Origin: Planctomycetota bacterium
Lineage (GTDB): Bacteria; Planctomycetota; Planctomycetia; Planctomycetales; Planctomycetaceae
Assembly (NCBI GenBank): GCA_003670925.1
Contig: QWQG01000249.1
Coordinates: 1-39,025, forward strand
DNA: 39,025 nucleotides
Direction of reading: 5' to 3'
Position 1 is the first letter of the stretch. Each line of letters starts with the position of its first letter. Both the position numbers and the translations under genes were made by a program. Positions 8,627-16,106 of the stretch are shown piece after piece. Below the pieces are notes generated by a model. That model was not told the origin of the DNA. It was given only the letters and a program-made list of their open reading frames with translations, and made no database searches.

Positions 8627-9034
8627 CTATTCCTTGCTTCTGCCGTTTTCGGCCTTCAGCTTCGTCACTGTCGCCAAGGTCTCATCTGGATTCTTCAATG
8701 CTTTGGATTTGCATCCAGCGCAGCACACGAAGACTGGTTGGCCCTTCACATCAAGCTTGAGCGGAGCGTCCATTGATCCAAGCAGGCTGGTGTTCATAAC
8801 TGCACAGAACTTCTGAGCCTCGGCCTCCTTGCGATCCTCGGGGCTCAGTTCTGCCATCGCCAAAGCCACATCAGATTCGCCGCCATCACCGTGCTCATGC
8901 TCGTCATGATCATGACCGTCCACTTCGACGTTAGCCGACGCTTCAGTTGGTGGCGGGGAAGTTTGCGATTGGCAGCCTGACGCAATGGTCGTAAGAGCCG
9001 CAAAGCAAGACAATAACTTCCACGAAACATTCAT
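8627..9034 (-). CDS. Small lipoprotein with His-rich segment and CCxxC metal-binding motif
   Basis: A lipoprotein signal (WKLLSCFAALTTIASGC) is followed by a His/Asp/Glu-rich stretch (DGHDHDEHEHGDGG). The C-terminal half is a treble-clef-like metal domain: FCAVMNTSLLGSMDAPLKLD, then VFVCCAGCKSKALKNP, resembling YHS/TRASH heavy-metal domains. ATG 9034 is chosen because GGAGA sits six bases upstream; ATG 9040 directly abuts GGAGA, and the longer frame to 9100 adds a charged leader unlike a signal peptide. It lies between a related lipoprotein gene and the beta-propeller gene. The inferred role is metal binding or sensing outside the cytoplasmic membrane. Confidence 0.8.
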   Translation of the reverse strand: MNVSWKLLSCFAALTTIASGCQSQTSPPPTEASANVEVDGHDHDEHEHGDGGESDVALAMAELSPEDRKEAEAQKFCAVMNTSLLGSMDAPLKLDVKGQPVFVCCAGCKSKALKNPDETLATVTKLKAENGRSKE

Positions 9035-9077
9035 TTTCATTCTCCATTTGAAGGTTGATTCGGAAACACTGTGAAAC

Positions 9078-9983
9078 CTATTTCGACTTAATGTAATCAT
9101 CGGGAGTTTTCATTTCTTCGGGCCGCTCTTTGGCCATTGTCACGAACTCATCGACGCAGGGTGGGCAGCAGAACTGGTAAGACTTCCCGTCCACAATCCA
9201 GGTAAATTTTGGGTTGGCTTTCGTCTTCGTCACGGGGCAAATTTGATCGCCTTCCTTCGGAAACATGTTATGCGACGAGGTCAGGCCCTTAAATTTCTGA
9301 GTGGCCGTCATACCGCCATTCGCTTTGATATCGGCCTCTGTGTACTTGCCGCCCGCTGTCAAATACAGCTTCTTCTCTTCTTCTGCCGGCAGGCTCTCAG
9401 GCATTTCTTCAGCGTGGGCTTCCGTCACCGTCGTAAAACCCACACGAAAGCGTTCTCCAGCAATTCGCAGGTTGGGAATCGTGACATCCAGTTGTTTACC
9501 CCGAAATTCCTCCGGCAGCTGCCCGACGAACTGCGACGTTTTATCTGGCGCGTCGCCGTCCTGAGGAACAGCCGCAAGTTCGATTGGCGTAGAGTTTGGA
9601 TCGCCGATCGCTTTGACATAGGCTTTGACCGGCTGCACATCCACTTCCTGAATGCGCGTTTCATCTTTGCCCAGCATCAACAAGCGAAAATCTCCGCTTG
9701 TTTCAATGACCGCTTCCGCATGGTAACTGTCCGAGCCAATCGGAATGATGATGCCCCCATGAGAGCCCGGCTTGTGAGGATGCACTTCGTCAGTAACCGC
9801 CTTCTCGCCATCTTCGGCAGCGGAATTCGTTGTGAGGACTGCAGGAGAAGTAACCGGCGTTGTTGCCACGGTCGCGGGTGCAACGGCCGTTGGTTGCGAT
9901 TCTGAGCTGCATCCAGCCAACGTTAACAGGAGAACACTGGTCCAAAGTAAGCCTGCAGAAAAAACAACTAAATACGATTTCAT
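9078..9983 (-). CDS. Lipoprotein with C-terminal Cys metal-binding (TRASH/YHS-like) domain
   Basis: The 301-residue protein has a lipobox (LLLTLAGC, C25), a low-complexity Ala/Thr/Pro linker, and a His-containing region (DEVHPHKPGSHGG). A middle domain of about 120 residues with beta-strand character follows. The C-terminus has CPVTKTKANPKFTWIVDGKS (from C249), then YQFCCPPCVDEF (C272, C273, C276), matching the CP...FCC..C layout of YHS/TRASH metal domains. AAGGAG precedes ATG 9983. The next gene shares the Cys domain type, so the two may be related lipoproteins with different N-terminal parts. A role in periplasmic metal capture is inferred from motif and operon. Confidence 0.82.
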   Translation of the reverse strand: MKSYLVVFSAGLLWTSVLLLTLAGCSSESQPTAVAPATVATTPVTSPAVLTTNSAAEDGEKAVTDEVHPHKPGSHGGIIIPIGSDSYHAEAVIETSGDFRLLMLGKDETRIQEVDVQPVKAYVKAIGDPNSTPIELAAVPQDGDAPDKTSQFVGQLPEEFRGKQLDVTIPNLRIAGERFRVGFTTVTEAHAEEMPESLPAEEEKKLYLTAGGKYTEADIKANGGMTATQKFKGLTSSHNMFPKEGDQICPVTKTKANPKFTWIVDGKSYQFCCPPCVDEFVTMAKERPEEMKTPDDYIKSK

Positions 9984-10237
9984 TTTGCGACTCCTTGCAA
10001 TCGCTCGCGCAGGATTGCGTCGAGAAAGTTCAGGACACGGGAATAACTTGCTGACAATGCAGCCAAACGATTGAGAGCAATGTCGCGCAGCGACTTGCTC
10101 TGTCCATTAAAGCCGTTTTCAGAATCACGCATCAGAGTTCGTGAGAACTCTGTCGAATCTCAGCAGGCACTGGGAGGCCCGAATTCTGACGAATCCGGCT
10201 ATTTCAACAGCAAGTCCAGCCGGACTGAGCGTACGTT
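9984..10237. other. Operon spacer with perfect hairpin
   Basis: The 254 bases between the Cys-rich gene and the first lipoprotein gene hold no gene. A perfect 8-base stem with a GNRA-like loop is present: cagagttc (10133-10140), gtga, gaactctg (10145-10152). There is no adjacent T-run. It could be an mRNA-processing or stability element. Confidence 0.4.
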
Positions 10238-10652
10238 TCAACAGCGACGCACGCTGTGCGCAATCAGAATTGCTGTGCCTGTCGGCATCGAGTCAAATCT
10301 ACATGGCGGCAACCTCATTCTCTGTGGCGACGATTCATCAGCGGACAGGAATAAGGCAGGTGAGCAGATTTCTGAAAGTTCAAGTCTCCATTTAACTGAC
10401 GGAGACGTCGCCAGGATCCGGCTGTCGTCGAGCTTCGCTCCAACTGTGCGATGTTTGCGACACGGGCAATCGTGCTTCTTGTCACCTTCCGAGTTCTTTG
10501 AACACGATTTTTCCGAGCCATCCTGGTGACAGCAGCAAGAAGGTGATTCAGAAGATTCCGCACTCAACATGCGGACCGAACAACAGCATACCGCAGGCCC
10601 CAGAAGGGTCGTCCCGATGAGTAGTCTTTAAAAGGATACGATGTAACATCAT
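10238..10652 (-). pseudogene. Small exported Cys-rich protein gene with one-base frameshift
   Basis: Two overlapping frames form one gene if one A is removed at the TTTTAAAG run (plus-strand 10627-10634). The joined product begins M-M-L-H-R-I-L-L-R-L-L-I-G-T-T-L-L-G-P-A, then V-C-C-C, a convincing signal sequence. It continues with ESPSCCCHQDGSEKSC and KKHDCPCRKH and ends AHSVRRC. Without the shift the downstream frame has only a late ATG at 10570 and would lose its signal sequence. This may be a true inactivating mutation, a sequencing error in a homopolymer, or frameshifting at a slippery run. The Cys clusters and position ahead of the metal lipoproteins suggest a secreted metal-binding peptide. 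No family was recognised with certainty. Confidence 0.65.
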
Positions 10653-10848
10653 GAACTTCGCTGTTAGAATGATCCGCCCGCATACAGGATAGAACGAAAC
10701 CAAACGCAGCACCAGATCAAGCGCAAAATCTACTGCTTCGCGTCTCCCCGTCGAAGTTGTGGCGGCGTTGCTGTTAGATGCTGCGAAGATCACGTTTCTT
10801 CACGAACGAAATCCCCATTCCCATATCTGGCGATTCCAACTTGATGGA

Positions 10849-11536
10849 CTACCCTGCGGAGTTGTGATGATCGACGGCAGCCATAAGACTGGCGATTTCC
10901 TCAAGACCGTTGACACCGATGGCCGTGACATATCTCGTCCCCACTTTCCAAGTGACCGCAAGCTGGTCGGGCATGTGCAACATGGCATTTTCAGCACATG
11001 AGTGGACGCCAATCGGTAACCAGCTGAGGGCCGCTTCGCCACGACCGGCTCATATCCCAGCAGTTCCTTAGCAGCGTCAAGCGAAACCAGCGTCCCTCCA
11101 TCCTGAGCGGACAATGCATCAACGACGGCATGTGGCTTCCGGGGAAATCGCGTCAGAGTCTTATAAACGTGAGCTGCGACCACACGATGGATCTGGTCAT
11201 GCGATGTTGGCGATGCTGCCCAATAGCCAATCGCCACGGCGACAATAGCGATGTCACTATCAACGGAAGCCACCGATACATTGACCGGGGAAAACTCCAC
11301 CGTCGGAAAGGGCGATTTCGCTCGTCAAGGCGCACAACAATCTTTGCCCAATTCCCCGCTGAAATCGCCAATTCGCGTTCCTCACGGAACAGTCCTCCAA
11401 TTTGGCCAAAGGATCGGAGTTCTGCCGTACAAACGTCGCAACTGTTGACGTGCTCACTGATCTCTGCAGTCTTATCCGCAGGCAATTCGCCGTCATAGAA
11501 TTCCGAAAGCCGAGCCCTGACTTGTTCGCAATTCAT
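10849..11536 (-). pseudogene. zf-HC2 anti-sigma factor with CCTC motif, multiply frameshifted
   Basis: Three frames contain consecutive parts of one protein. Frame one (from ATG 11536) gives MNCEQVRARLSEFYDGELPA and HVNSCDVC, the zinc-binding HxxxCxxC of zf-HC2 anti-sigma factors. Near 11250 the reading continues in a second frame with the membrane helix AIVAVAIGYWAAS, then the domain EPVVAKRPSAGYRL and LKMPCCTCP. Near 10970 it moves to a third frame, LAVTWKVGTRYVTAIGVNGL to HHNSAG, stop at 10849. The segment between CCTC and the third frame appears shortened by deletion. The start lies one base after the stop of the sigma remnant, a normal sigma/anti-sigma pair. At least two lesions make it nonfunctional. 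Confidence 0.8.
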
Positions 11537-11537
11537 G

Positions 11538-11640
11538 TCAATCTCCCCAACCCAGAGCCAGCAGTTCTTTCTGCAATTCTCGACGAGCCCGATTGAGCCG
11601 CGACCCTACCGTCCCTTCCGTTCTAGCGACATTGCCGCCG
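11538..11640 (-). pseudogene. C-terminal remnant of an ECF sigma factor
   Basis: Reading back from the TGA at 11538-11540, the frame gives N-V-A-R-T-E-G-T-V-G-S-R-L-N-R-A-R-R-E-L, then QKELLALGWGD. This matches the end of sigma region 4, with the conserved EGTVxSRLxRAR helix. The adjoining anti-sigma gene starts one base later. Upstream, around 11626-11646, the sequence becomes the opposite-strand SUMF1-like gene, so the body of the sigma gene is missing. The exact junction is uncertain by about 20 bases. Confidence 0.75.
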
Positions 11641-12393
11641 TTTGAGAATACGATCGGTATGTCATTCAAGCGATTACCCATTGGTCCATCTGGTGGTTTT
11701 TCTATCGGCGTCCACGAAGTGACTCAGTCTCAGGATGAGTCGGTGATGGGCGCTAACCCGAGCTCGTTCAAGGGCGCGAACAACCCTGTTGAGAATGTGA
11801 GTTGGGACGACGCAGTGGCGTTTTGCGCGAAGCTGTCAGCTCTTCCGGCGGAGGTAGCCGCCGGTCGCGTGTATCGTTTACCGACGGAGGCAGAATCGGA
11901 ATATGCATGCCGCGCGGGGACAACGACAGGCTACAGTTTTGGAGATGATGCGCAGGATCTTGGTGAGTACGCGTGGTTTAGCGACAACAGCGGGAATACA
12001 ACTCACGGAGTAGGTGAGAAGCTTCCGAACGGCTGGGGTCTATACGACATGCACGGTAATGTGTGGGAGTGGTGTTCTGATGCAGAAGGCTCGCCCCGCG
12101 TGTACCGTGGCGGCAGTTGGGACGACGACGCGGCGTCGTGCCGGACGGCTTACCGCGGCACGGTCGACCCGTTGTCCCTCAACTACTCCTACGGCTTCCA
12201 CCTTGCCCTGAGTTCTCCGTCTGGCAAGTCGCCGGAGGCGGAACAGGGCAAGTTGTCCCGTGGTTGCTGTGGCCAGTACGAAGATACGTCGGGACAACTG
12301 CCGAATCAGGCCGTTTCAACGGGTGTGGCCACACCCGCAACCATGTGTTTTCATGCTTTCCCTGAACTATTTCAGAACGTGGAAACCATATAA
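11626..12393 (+). pseudogene. Truncated SUMF1/FGE-like (formylglycine-generating-enzyme family) gene
   Basis: The frame carries hallmark family blocks: NTIGMSFK, GVHEVTQSQ, NPSSFKGANNPVENVSWDDA, YRLPTEAESEYACRAGTTTG, LPNGWGLYDMHGNVWEWCSD and RVYRGGSW. The open frame begins at TTG 11593, but its first codons (MSRDPTVPSVL) are simply the antisense of the sigma-factor remnant. The first ATG is 11659, inside the conserved NTIGM block, so the 5' end and signal peptide are gone. Compared with the family, the loop after GG (the MGS...R region) and the segment between WCSD and RVYRGG are also missing. LALSSPSGK, the usual end, is followed by a 45-residue extension with CC and C residues shared with the remnant at 498. 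It is probably an inserted, decaying cassette. The family includes lectin-like display proteins as well as enzymes. Confidence 0.72.
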
Positions 12394-12409
12394 AACACTG
12401 AAAACGCTG
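12255..12409 (+). repeat. 155-bp dispersed repeat, copy B, with hairpin potential
   Basis: This is the second copy of the module at 560-714. A perfect 10-base inverted pair is present, agttgtcccg (12251-12260) with cgggacaact (12290-12299). A second gapped pair crosses it, ggttgctgtggcca (12262-12275) with tggccacacccgcaacc (12326-12342). The module covers the tail codons, the TAA at 12391 and 16 further bases, and similarity stops sharply at gctg. Confidence 0.88.
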
Positions 12410-12814
12410 CAAAAGCGAAGTGATTAAGTCATATTCAGGATAGTCTTGAGCAGCATTCTGAGGTGCCTCTTTCACGGACTGATGTCGTCAGATAACACCA
12501 GTTTACGAAACACGCCACAGAATGCACTTCTTTGTTCCCCAATGATTGCGGCCACTCCAAAGTCCCGCTACGCTGGAGAAAGGCTGAGCGGAGCATAGGG
12601 CAACGCAGAAGTGCGACCCGAGCGCCGTCTCAGGGCTCAAGACCGAAGCGGCGACGACGAGCTTCGCTTGCTGTCGCCCTCATCTGACTTCGGGATTGAG
12701 CTGAATGCGATAAACTTCACCCCGACTTGCCTGCGCACTCCCAAGACACAACGCCACTTTTCCTAATCGATTTCACCCACAGACCCTGCGAACGAGCCAG
12801 TTTTTTGGCAGGTC
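12410..12814. other. Gene-free region with weak repeats
   Basis: About 400 bases hold no plausible gene on either strand. A partial hairpin, ggcgacgacgagc (12650-12662) with gcttgctgtcgcc (12666-12678), has 10 of 13 positions matched. The stretch separates the inserted SUMF1-like gene from the next transcription unit and may contain the other flank of the insertion. Confidence 0.4.
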
Positions 12815-12816
12815 AT

Positions 12817-12859
12817 AAAAAAGGCACTCCGTCAGAGTTGAGTGCTCTAACGGAGTGCC
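12817..12859 (-). terminator. Intrinsic terminator of the 161-residue hypothetical gene
   Basis: Read on the minus strand, a perfect 10-base stem (ggcactccgt at 12823-12832 with acggagtgcc at 12850-12859) has a 17-base loop and is followed by six Ts (plus-strand A-run 12817-12822). It lies 46 bases past the stop codon at 12906, so it ends that gene's transcript. Confidence 0.88.
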
Positions 12860-12905
12860 GTCGCCCGACCTTATGCGGTTTGACTGCCGTGGAAACTGCG
12901 TGAGT

Positions 12906-13391
12906 TCAATGTGTTTCGTAGATCATGCCGTCAGGCCGATAATGCAATCCTGGTTTGATCTTATGTGGAGGAACGGACAGGAGTTCCAGGCGAACTTCAT
13001 TGCCCAGCGCGACTACACCATGAATCGAAATGATGGAACGGATAGATTCGGGTTCGTTGAGTTCACAGGATTCTGCCACGGAATACCATTCCAAACGGCT
13101 CATGGATGTAAAAAGCAGGGTAATTTGAGTCAGATCAATTCGAAAACTCGCATGATCGATTCTGCCATCCTTCGCTCCCCCGACAATCTCAGTTGTTCCG
13201 AGGTACATGCAGACTGTCCAGCCACGCTCGTCAAACTGGCAATCGTATCCGACACGTCCGACATGCGTCAGAGGTTCAAACAAGCCTGCAGCCTGTTGCA
13301 CAAAGCCTTTCAACCAGTCAGGTCGATAGTCTCGCTGCTCCCTGCGTAATCGATACTGCTCCATCTGTTCCAGCAGTTCTTCAATAGACAT
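12906..13391 (-). CDS. Conserved-looking hypothetical protein, 161 residues
   Basis: I do not recognise the family. The protein starts MSIEELLEQMEQYRLRREQR, an amphipathic charged helix, followed by DYRPDWLKGFVQQAAGLFEP. A probable globular part follows, with beta-like segments such as GWTVCMYLGTTEIVGG and GVVALGNEVRLELLSVPPHK. There is no signal peptide or membrane segment, so it is likely cytoplasmic. The ribosome site is weak. A strong terminator just after the stop and amino-acid composition typical of real proteins support it as a monocistronic gene. No function can be inferred from neighbours. Confidence 0.72.
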   Translation of the reverse strand: MSIEELLEQMEQYRLRREQRDYRPDWLKGFVQQAAGLFEPLTHVGRVGYDCQFDERGWTVCMYLGTTEIVGGAKDGRIDHASFRIDLTQITLLFTSMSRLEWYSVAESCELNEPESIRSIISIHGVVALGNEVRLELLSVPPHKIKPGLHYRPDGMIYETH

Positions 13392-13831
13392 GGGTAACCT
13401 GTGTGTTTGGTTGAAATTCCAGACAATTGAAATTCATTCCGCATCGCGTGAAATGACTCTACAACGGGCTGAAAATCATCGTCAGAGTTAAGGTCACATC
13501 CATGAGTGTGATGGGCAACAGAGCACCAGCTCTGGCGAGTCAGGCGGTCTGACATTGGCCACACGATGTATCGGGAGTGCGCGGGCCGCCAATCAGTCAT
13601 TTTCGGCAACTCAAGGTTACGAATGCTCTGCGGCAGTCCTATCCTGCCGTCAGGATGTTGAGCACGCATTGAGTCACGCGTGCCGGATGCTCCGACTGTG
13701 CAAGTTGTACACAATTGTGCATCAATAAAACAAAAACCAACCGTCGTGGACTGTGATCGATTTAAAACGGATCACGCTCCCGTGCGCGGTGCATAGGTCC
13801 GCAGTTCGATCTTCTGACCGCCATGTTGGTA
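13392..13831. other. Intergenic region
   Basis: These 440 bases separate the hypothetical gene from the 3' end of the glycosyltransferase gene. A 134-codon minus-strand frame (13310-13714) crosses it, but it overlaps the upstream end of the hypothetical gene in another frame and has no family features. The promoter of the hypothetical gene should lie within it; no confident promoter was identified. Confidence 0.4.
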
Positions 13832-14974
13832 TCAATCCACTGCTGTCTGTCGAGCGCGGACTGTCGTGGGGGCAGATTCTTGGGTAATTGGACGCGCGGC
13901 ATGAACTTCGCGGTAGACCTGAATGACTTCGTCCAGCATGCGATTTTCATTAAATCGATCGCGCACCATCTGCTGACCGGTCGCTGCGATCCGGCGTGCT
14001 TTGTCACGATCTTGGAGCAACTCAAGAATGCGATCACTCAGGCTGCGACTATCTGAGGGAGGCACAATGAGGCCATGCACATTGTCTTCAATCACACTCA
14101 TCACACCACCTACGCCGGAAGCAATCACCGGTCGGCCCAACGCCATTGCCTCGAGCATGACGACGCCTAGGCCCTGCTGCAGAGACGGGAGGCAGTAAAT
14201 ATCAATCGCCTCGAGATAACCAGCCATCGCGACGCCGCCGTCGACAAAAGTCAGTCTTTGCGACAACTGGAGCGATGCGGCAAGTTTTCGGAGACTACGT
14301 TCTTCCGGCCCGCTGCCTGCGATCACGATGCGGATTTCGTGTCCCGCCTCAACAACGCGATGGCAGGCCCGGAGAAAAAATGAAGCCCCTTTCTCAATTT
14401 CAAGCGGGCCAGCCATTCCGATCACTGGTGGACGATCATCGTCTAGCGGCAAATCGATCTTCGTCGCATGGGGAACTTCGACGCCCGGCAGAATGACTCG
14501 TTTCTCAATCGAGGCCATAAATGCCGTTTCAGGAATCTGCTGCTGGACGCTCTCACTGACAGAAATCACAACTTTGAGCTCGGGCGTCGCTTGGCGAAGC
14601 ACCAATGCGCGGGCTTCAGCTTGATCCGAAATGTTTACAATCAGAGGACGACGAAGTTTTCGTGCTAGGCGAATCCCTTGGGGTAAAAGGTTTGGATCCT
14701 GCACATGGATGATATCGGGGCGTTGCTCTTTAATGTCACGACAGAGCGTGCGCAGGACAATCTGGCCCCAGATCGGCAAATTGTAGCCGGGAATCTCATG
14801 GAGGCGAACACCATGCAGCAGGGTATTATCCAGTTCGGTCACCCGGGTGCAAATGAGCGCAGTGTCCAACTCGCGACGTTCGAGTCCTCGCGCAAGTCGC
14901 AACGTGAGCAGCGAAGAGCCTCGAAAAGACAGCTCGCCGTCAAGCAACAGGATTCGCTGAACGGTCTCAGCCAT
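13832..14974 (-). CDS. Glycosyltransferase family 4 (GT-B fold)
   Basis: This 380-residue cytoplasmic or membrane-associated retaining glycosyltransferase has an N-terminal Rossmann half with a glycine loop (ELSFRGSSLLTLRLARG). The C-terminal nucleotide-sugar half carries GMAGPLEIEKGASFFLRA (186-203), VIAGSGPEE (217-225) and PSLQQGLGVVMLEAM (263-277). In most GT4 enzymes the last motif is E-x7-E; here the first acidic residue is Gln267 and the second is Glu275, so catalysis may be altered. It is the last gene of the Tad-like operon, 32 bases after the previous gene. A role in sugar-modifying a surface or pilus component is an inference from position only; acceptor and donor are unknown. Confidence 0.88.
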   Translation of the reverse strand: MAETVQRILLLDGELSFRGSSLLTLRLARGLERRELDTALICTRVTELDNTLLHGVRLHEIPGYNLPIWGQIVLRTLCRDIKEQRPDIIHVQDPNLLPQGIRLARKLRRPLIVNISDQAEARALVLRQATPELKVVISVSESVQQQIPETAFMASIEKRVILPGVEVPHATKIDLPLDDDRPPVIGMAGPLEIEKGASFFLRACHRVVEAGHEIRIVIAGSGPEERSLRKLAASLQLSQRLTFVDGGVAMAGYLEAIDIYCLPSLQQGLGVVMLEAMALGRPVIASGVGGVMSVIEDNVHGLIVPPSDSRSLSDRILELLQDRDKARRIAATGQQMVRDRFNENRMLDEVIQVYREVHAARPITQESAPTTVRARQTAVD

Positions 14975-15006
14975 GATGACTCACAGAATGGAACCGGGAT
15001 CGAACA

Positions 15007-15633
15007 TCAGGACCGTCGCAGCGCTTTTGGTTTCGACAGGACTTCACTGATCAGAATGGCTTGTCTTACACCCTGTGGACTGCGGAGAGCCAACAGCAAA
15101 TCGCCCGCAGCCGCAGAACCGTGCGTTGTCGCTGCTGTGGGAGCAGTCGGCCGATTCTTGTCTTCACCAAGATGACTGCGGACTTGATCATTGATGTCAG
15201 TCTTTACGGATTCAGAAAGCTGATTCCCGATGTGCGATTTGACATGCTTACCAATGAATGCGTCGACATGCGCGCCGACACCTGATCCCGGCGATCGGTC
15301 GGCTCCGACAGGTTTGGCGGCGGGTCTTGCCGTCGGTGCATTTCGTTGCTTCTTCGGCCGCGACTGTTGAGCACGAACTGGTTCCTGCGTCCTCTGGGGG
15401 CGGGATCCGGCTGTTGTTGCGGCCGGGCGTGGGATGCTTTGGGAAGTCATTTCGGAACGAAACGAAGCGGGGTCGTGAGTTGCCCGCTGACGCGGCACTG
15501 CTGGTTGTTCCACGCGCCCACTGTTCAAGGCAGGATTCGGCATAAAAAAAGTGGTGCGAATCCAGTTCACGAACCGAGCCACGAGGGCACAAAAAATGAG
15601 AAATGGAACAATTCCATCAATAAGTTTCTGCAT
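15007..15633 (-). CDS. Membrane-anchored planctomycete hypothetical protein
   Basis: The 208-residue protein starts with one membrane helix (IVPFLIFCALVARFVNWI), followed by a long Pro/Ala/Arg/Gln-rich disordered region (about 35-115). Its C-terminal block has AAGDLLLALRSPQGVRQAIL and VLSKPKALRRS. By memory this terminal block recurs in planctomycete proteins of unknown function; that was not checked. An AGGATG ribosome site precedes ATG 15633. It sits between a small membrane protein and the glycosyltransferase, in the same direction as tadABC, so it may be an accessory of that system or merely co-transcribed. Confidence 0.75.
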   Translation of the reverse strand: MQKLIDGIVPFLIFCALVARFVNWIRTTFFMPNPALNSGRVEQPAVPRQRATHDPASFRSEMTSQSIPRPAATTAGSRPQRTQEPVRAQQSRPKKQRNAPTARPAAKPVGADRSPGSGVGAHVDAFIGKHVKSHIGNQLSESVKTDINDQVRSHLGEDKNRPTAPTAATTHGSAAAGDLLLALRSPQGVRQAILISEVLSKPKALRRS

Positions 15634-15699
15634 AACTCATCCTTTACCCAACGTCATGTCTCGCCGCTACTTCTCGTCCACAACTGTGGCAAGCTTGCC

Positions 15700-15933
15700 T
15701 TAAGCCTTTGTTGAACCTTCCGCATCATCATCGCAAGAATTCGGGATGGGCTCCGCAACCTCACCCGCAGGATCAACTGCCGGTGCGGTTCGATTCGTGA
15801 TGCGTTTCTTCGCGAGCCGAGAACCGCGCGGCACTCGTGCTTCGATTTCTTTCCGTACCTGAGATCGTTGCATCAGCCCGCGGAGAACCGCAAGCAGCAT
15901 CACAATCAGAAAGACAGTAATTTTGCTGTCCAT
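15700..15933 (-). CDS. Small single-pass membrane protein, 77 residues
   Basis: An N-terminal membrane helix (ITVFLIVMLLAVLRGLM) is followed by a basic segment (RSQVRKEIEARVPRGSRLAKKR) of 22 residues spanning roughly 22-44, and an acidic tail. The charge pattern predicts a cytoplasmic C-terminus. The start at 15933 has no strong ribosome site. It lies 66 bases before the next gene and 173 bases after tadC. No known family was recognised. Confidence 0.6.
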   Translation of the reverse strand: MDSKITVFLIVMLLAVLRGLMQRSQVRKEIEARVPRGSRLAKKRITNRTAPAVDPAGEVAEPIPNSCDDDAEGSTKA

Positions 15934-16106
15934 CGGGTTTCTCAGGATTCAAACAGCTAACACACGCGAACGGCAGATCCGAAACAATGGATCAGACGAC
16001 CTTGCAAGAAAATTCGTACGGGAGTGTAATCGAATTCAGGTCACTTCGAAAAGGCATGCGGCTAAGTTGAGTTCCTCGGGGGCCGGCGGTCTGCAAATTG
16101 ACAGGC

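Noticed and set aside
9243-9905. 220-codon plus-strand open frame
   Set aside because: Antisense to the 301-residue lipoprotein, which has a signal peptide, ribosome site and Cys domain.
12255-12409. Integron-type attC site
   Set aside because: The tail can fold, but the expected core sites (GTTRRRY and RYYYAAC at the ends) are not present and no integrase is seen.
12100-12410. Complete diversity-generating retroelement
   Set aside because: Only a variable-like codon block is visible; reverse transcriptase, accessory protein and template repeat are absent from the window.
13310-13714. 134-codon minus-strand open frame
   Set aside because: Overlaps the start of the 161-residue hypothetical gene in another frame and shows no recognisable motif; real status uncertain but unsupported.
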